DNA of 8,230 bases from Nocardia sp. Its GTDB lineage: Bacteria; Actinomycetota; Actinomycetes; Mycobacteriales; Mycobacteriaceae. Shown piece by piece: positions 6,311-8,230 of this stretch. The notes beneath the pieces are model-generated. The model was not told the DNA's origin, made no database searches, and saw only the letters and a program-made list of their open reading frames with translations. The stretch is from assembly GCA_013361595.1 (NCBI GenBank), contig JABFXT010000166.1:1-8230 (forward strand). Reading direction: 5' to 3'. Made by a program: the position numbers and the translations under genes. Position 1 is the stretch's first letter, and every line of letters begins with the position of its first letter.

Positions 6311-7543
6311 GTGACTGCTGCTGAAGATCGTCCGCTGTGGGCCGTCCGGATGCGCTCGGAACGCGATGCGCGGGGTTGGTCACAGGCGGACGCCGTCCGC
6401 GCGCTACGCGCGAAGTCGTCCCAGAACCTCCCGACCGACAGCACACTCCTACGCAATTGGCGGCGTTGGGAATCGGGCGAATCGCGCCCCGACGATTTCT
6501 ACGCTCCGCTCATCGCGGCCGCCTTCGATTCGGTGGCCGCGGCGTTCTTCCCGAAGGCCCGCCCGAGCCGCGACGACGAATTGCTCACCGCCACCGGGAT
6601 GGACACGCTCGAGTTCATGGGACGCCTACGGATGTCCGATATTTCGACCGCGACCCTGGACGCGGTACGGATCACCGCGCAGCGACTGTGCTGCGATTAC
6701 GCCTCCACCGATCCTCACGAACTCCATCTCGAGGCCGCGGGCTGGTTGCGCCGGATCGCCGCGCTGCTCGACAGCCGGCTCACCCTCGCCCAGCACAAAG
6801 AGGTCCTGGAACTGGCCGGTTGGGTCGCGCTGCTGCTCGGCTGCCTCGAATACGATCTCGGCCGGCGCAGCAGCGCCGAGGCCACCCGGCGGGCAGCCCG
6901 GTCGCTCGGGCAGGAGGCCGGGCATGCCGAGATCATCGGCTGGAGTTCGGAACTGGCGGCCTGGTTCGCGCTCACCCAGGGCAATCATCGCGGGGTCATC
7001 CAGGCGGCCGAGGCGGTCCCGGCCGAATGCGCGGCCAGCGGGGTCGGGGTACAGCTCGCGGCTCAGCGGGCGAAGGCCTGGGCCCGGCTGGGTGATCGCG
7101 CGGCGGTGGACGCGGCCTTGGCCGAGGGGCGCACGCTACTGAATCGGCTGGGGCATCCCGACGATCTCGAGAACCATTTCGTGGTGGATCCACAGAAATT
7201 CGATTTCTACGCCATGGACTGCTGCCGCGTCGTCGGCGACGATACGAACGCGGCGATGTACGCCCAGGCGGTGCTGGCCGATTCGGTCACCCTGGACGGT
7301 TCGGTGCGCAATCCCATGCGGGTCGCCGAAGCGCGGTTGACCCTGGCCGTGGTGGCCGCCCGCGGCCGTGATCTGGAGTTGGCGGTCGCGGAGGGGCGGC
7401 GGGCGTTCGAGGCGAAACGGCGATCTCTGCCCTCGCTGCTGTGCATCGGCAGCGAAGTGGCGCACGAATTGGTCGAGAACTTCCCGGGCGACCCGCGGAC
7501 CCGCGCGTTCCTGGACGAGCTCCGGTCGCTGTCGGGAGTCTGA
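6311..7543 (+). CDS. XRE-like helix-turn-helix regulator with long helical (TPR-like) C-terminal domain
   Basis: This 410-residue cytosolic regulator begins with a DNA-binding domain of a type common in actinomycetes: LWAVRMRSERDARGWSQ (9-25) leads into the helix-turn-helix (about 23-52), followed by RRWESGESRPDDFYAPLIA (51-69) and AAAFFP (76-81). The rest, about 85-410, is almost wholly helical, Ala/Leu/Glu-rich, with TPR-like helical pairs (for example 135-260 and 330-400) suited to protein or ligand binding. No signal peptide or membrane segment is present. Start choice: GTG at 6311 puts the conserved LWAVRMR eight residues in and lies 6 nt after a -10-like AATACT. ATG at 6215 or GTG at 6176 would add a cysteine-rich tail unlike the family. 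It diverges from the inactive recombinase-like gene and probably controls that promoter, its own, or both. Its signal and targets are unknown. Confidence 0.88.
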   Translation: MTAAEDRPLWAVRMRSERDARGWSQADAVRALRAKSSQNLPTDSTLLRNWRRWESGESRPDDFYAPLIAAAFDSVAAAFFPKARPSRDDELLTATGMDTLEFMGRLRMSDISTATLDAVRITAQRLCCDYASTDPHELHLEAAGWLRRIAALLDSRLTLAQHKEVLELAGWVALLLGCLEYDLGRRSSAEATRRAARSLGQEAGHAEIIGWSSELAAWFALTQGNHRGVIQAAEAVPAECAASGVGVQLAAQRAKAWARLGDRAAVDAALAEGRTLLNRLGHPDDLENHFVVDPQKFDFYAMDCCRVVGDDTNAAMYAQAVLADSVTLDGSVRNPMRVAEARLTLAVVAARGRDLELAVAEGRRAFEAKRRSLPSLLCIGSEVAHELVENFPGDPRTRAFLDELRSLSGV

Positions 7544-7548
7544 GGATG

Positions 7549-7571
7549 TGCCGCCCGTGCATCGGGCGGTA
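7549..7571 (+). terminator. GC-rich hairpin after the regulator gene
   Basis: CCGCCCG (7551-7557) and CGGGCGG (7563-7569) are perfect 7-bp arms around a 5-nt loop, extendable by a G-U and a T-A pair. It starts 6-8 nt past the stop codon. No T-run follows, but position and stability fit a terminator of the actinobacterial type, and it can form on both strands to serve the convergent peptidase gene too. Confidence 0.5.
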
Positions 7572-7574
7572 CAC

Positions 7575-7600
7575 CGGGCGCCCGAGCACCGACCGGTCGG
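7575..7600. repeat. Two further perfect palindromes in the convergent gap
   Basis: CGGGCGCCCG (7575-7584) and CCGACCGGTCGG (7589-7600) are self-complementary without a spacer. Together with the hairpin at 7549-7571 they fill most of the 69-bp gap between the two convergent stops. They may help end or collide transcription from both sides. As loopless palindromes they could also be protein sites. Confidence 0.45.
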
Positions 7601-7612
7601 CCTTCGACGCTG

Positions 7613-8146
7613 TCAGCGGTGGGCGGCGTCGGGTACTCGGGCGGGACACCCGGTCCCGGGCAGCGTGACCAACTCGAAATGCCACCATTCGTTGTCGAAG
7701 GTGCGGCAGAGTCCCCAGCGGTTGCCGTTGGCCTCCAGCCAGGCGGCACCCTCGCGCGGCGCGATATCCACCGCGTTGCCGGTGACATGGGTGGATTCCT
7801 CCGGTGGCAGCACCCAGCGCCGGGTTTCCTCCGGGGTTCCGTAGGTGCGCAGCCCGTCCTCCCACATGGCCCGCTGCTCCTCGCGTGTGCGGAAACCCGA
7901 ATTGATCGACATCGGCACACCCTGCGCGTGGGCTTCCTGTTCGGCCATGGTGTAGGCCAGGGCCAGCATCGGGTCCAGCCCCTCGGTGCCGGCCGCCGCC
8001 ACTTCGGTGAGCGGCGGTACCGGGAATCCCGGAGCGGGCGCGGCGCCCGCGGGCGCGGCGCCCAGCACCAGTCCGGTGGCCGCAACGGCCAGGATCGCGG
8101 CCGTCGCACCGGTGCGGCGGGATCGGACGCGCGCGGGGTTGATCAT
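7613..8146 (-). CDS. Secreted M15-family (VanY-type) D-alanyl-D-alanine carboxypeptidase
   Basis: This zinc peptidase probably removes the terminal D-Ala from peptidoglycan stem peptides outside the membrane. The 177-residue product has a Sec signal: basic RVRSRR (6-11), a hydrophobic stretch about 14-30 and an AXA-type cleavage region near AGA-A (33-36). The mature part holds the M15B signature: SGFRT..EQ (83-91), STHVTGNAVD (118-127) with zinc ligands His120 and Asp127, and EWWHFE (153-158) with catalytic Glu153 and ligand His156. Cys147 and Cys167 may form a disulfide. No binding or anchoring domain follows, so it is likely free or loosely wall-bound. ATG at 8146 is chosen because TAAGAT ends 7 nt before it; the in-frame GTG at 8173 lies inside an inverted repeat and has no ribosome site. 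D,D specificity is from the family; L,D activity cannot be excluded. Confidence 0.9.
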   Translation of the reverse strand: MINPARVRSRRTGATAAILAVAATGLVLGAAPAGAAPAPGFPVPPLTEVAAAGTEGLDPMLALAYTMAEQEAHAQGVPMSINSGFRTREEQRAMWEDGLRTYGTPEETRRWVLPPEESTHVTGNAVDIAPREGAAWLEANGNRWGLCRTFDNEWWHFELVTLPGTGCPARVPDAAHR

Positions 8147-8153
8147 GCCGATG

Positions 8154-8159
8154 ATCTTA
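8154..8159 (-). promoter_or_regulatory. -10 element of the M15 peptidase gene, apparently leaderless
   Basis: TAAGAT fits TANNNT and lies seven bases (CATCGGC) before the ATG at 8146, the same spacing as at metH and the PAC2 gene. No Shine-Dalgarno is present and no clear -35 box is seen, which may mean an activator or extended contacts are used. Confidence 0.6.
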
Positions 8160-8186
8160 TCGGCGCTGGTCACCCAGCACCGATAA
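8157..8186. promoter_or_regulatory. Near-perfect 30-bp inverted repeat over the peptidase promoter (candidate operator)
   Basis: Arms TTATCGGCGCTGG (8157-8169) and CCAGCACCGATAA (8174-8186) are complementary at 12 of 13 positions around TCAC. The left arm overlaps the TAAGAT -10 element by three bases, so a bound dimer would block the promoter. If the gene is leaderless the repeat lies upstream of its transcript and is not an attenuator. Another possibility is a bidirectional terminator for genes to the right, though no T-run follows on either side. Confidence 0.6.
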
Positions 8187-8190
8187 AACC

Positions 8191-8196
8191 TATGCT
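8191..8196 (+). promoter_or_regulatory. Possible rightward -10 element near the right edge
   Basis: TATGCT on the plus strand fits TANNNT, and TGGTCA (8167-8172) 18 bp upstream partly resembles a -35 box. If real it drives a gene beyond the window and shares the 30-bp inverted repeat with the divergent peptidase gene. No open frame starts in the few bases left. Confidence 0.25.
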
Positions 8197-8211
8197 GAGC
8201 TGCACAAATGT

Positions 8212-8230
8212 GATCCGGTAGCCACGGATC
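8212..8230. repeat. Inverted repeat at the right edge
   Basis: GATCCG (8212-8217) and CGGATC (8225-8230) are perfect arms around 7 nt. The repeat reaches the last base of the window and may extend further. It could be a terminator stem or another operator for the unseen neighbour. Confidence 0.3.

Overview
The window is high-GC DNA with strongly GC-biased third codon positions. Its gene content and promoter style point to a mycolic-acid actinomycete, most likely Nocardia or a close relative. The main reasons are an actinobacterial-type MetH divergent from a PAC2-family gene (the arrangement of Rv2124c-Rv2125 in Mycobacterium tuberculosis, from memory), a PknB-type kinase, and several start codons placed 6-7 nt behind a -10 hexamer, as in leaderless actinobacterial genes. 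No tRNA, rRNA, CRISPR array, insertion sequence or phage gene is visible.

Layout: (1) 1-817, minus strand: N-terminal 272 residues of a Ser/Thr protein kinase that runs off the left edge. (2) 818-1134: a 317-bp non-coding stretch with an 18-bp palindrome, a second inverted repeat and a short direct repeat. (3) 1135-4731, minus: metH, cobalamin-dependent methionine synthase, complete with all four modules. (4) 4732-4873: a 142-bp divergent promoter region. (5) 4874-5761, plus: PAC2-family protein. (6) 5792-6097, minus: a 101-residue protein that looks like a catalytically dead serine-recombinase N-terminal domain. (7) 6098-6310: a divergent control region rich in inverted repeats. (8) 6311-7543, plus: a helix-turn-helix regulator with a long helical C-terminal part. 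(9) 7544-7612: a convergent gap packed with three GC-rich palindromes. (10) 7613-8146, minus: secreted M15/VanY-type D,D-carboxypeptidase. Its promoter is overlapped by a near-perfect 30-bp inverted repeat. (11) 8147-8230: control region at the right edge.

Methionine and one-carbon metabolism (metH), signalling (kinase) and cell-wall trimming (M15 peptidase) sit side by side without an evident operon linking them; most neighbours are divergent or convergent. The part most worth attention is 5792-7543, where the inactive recombinase-fold protein and the helix-turn-helix regulator diverge from a shared, repeat-rich region and may form a two-gene regulatory unit. The second is the operator-like repeat over the peptidase promoter. 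The third is the repeated leaderless design: TAGGCT plus 7 nt plus start at both metH and the PAC2 gene, and TAAGAT plus 7 nt plus ATG at the peptidase.
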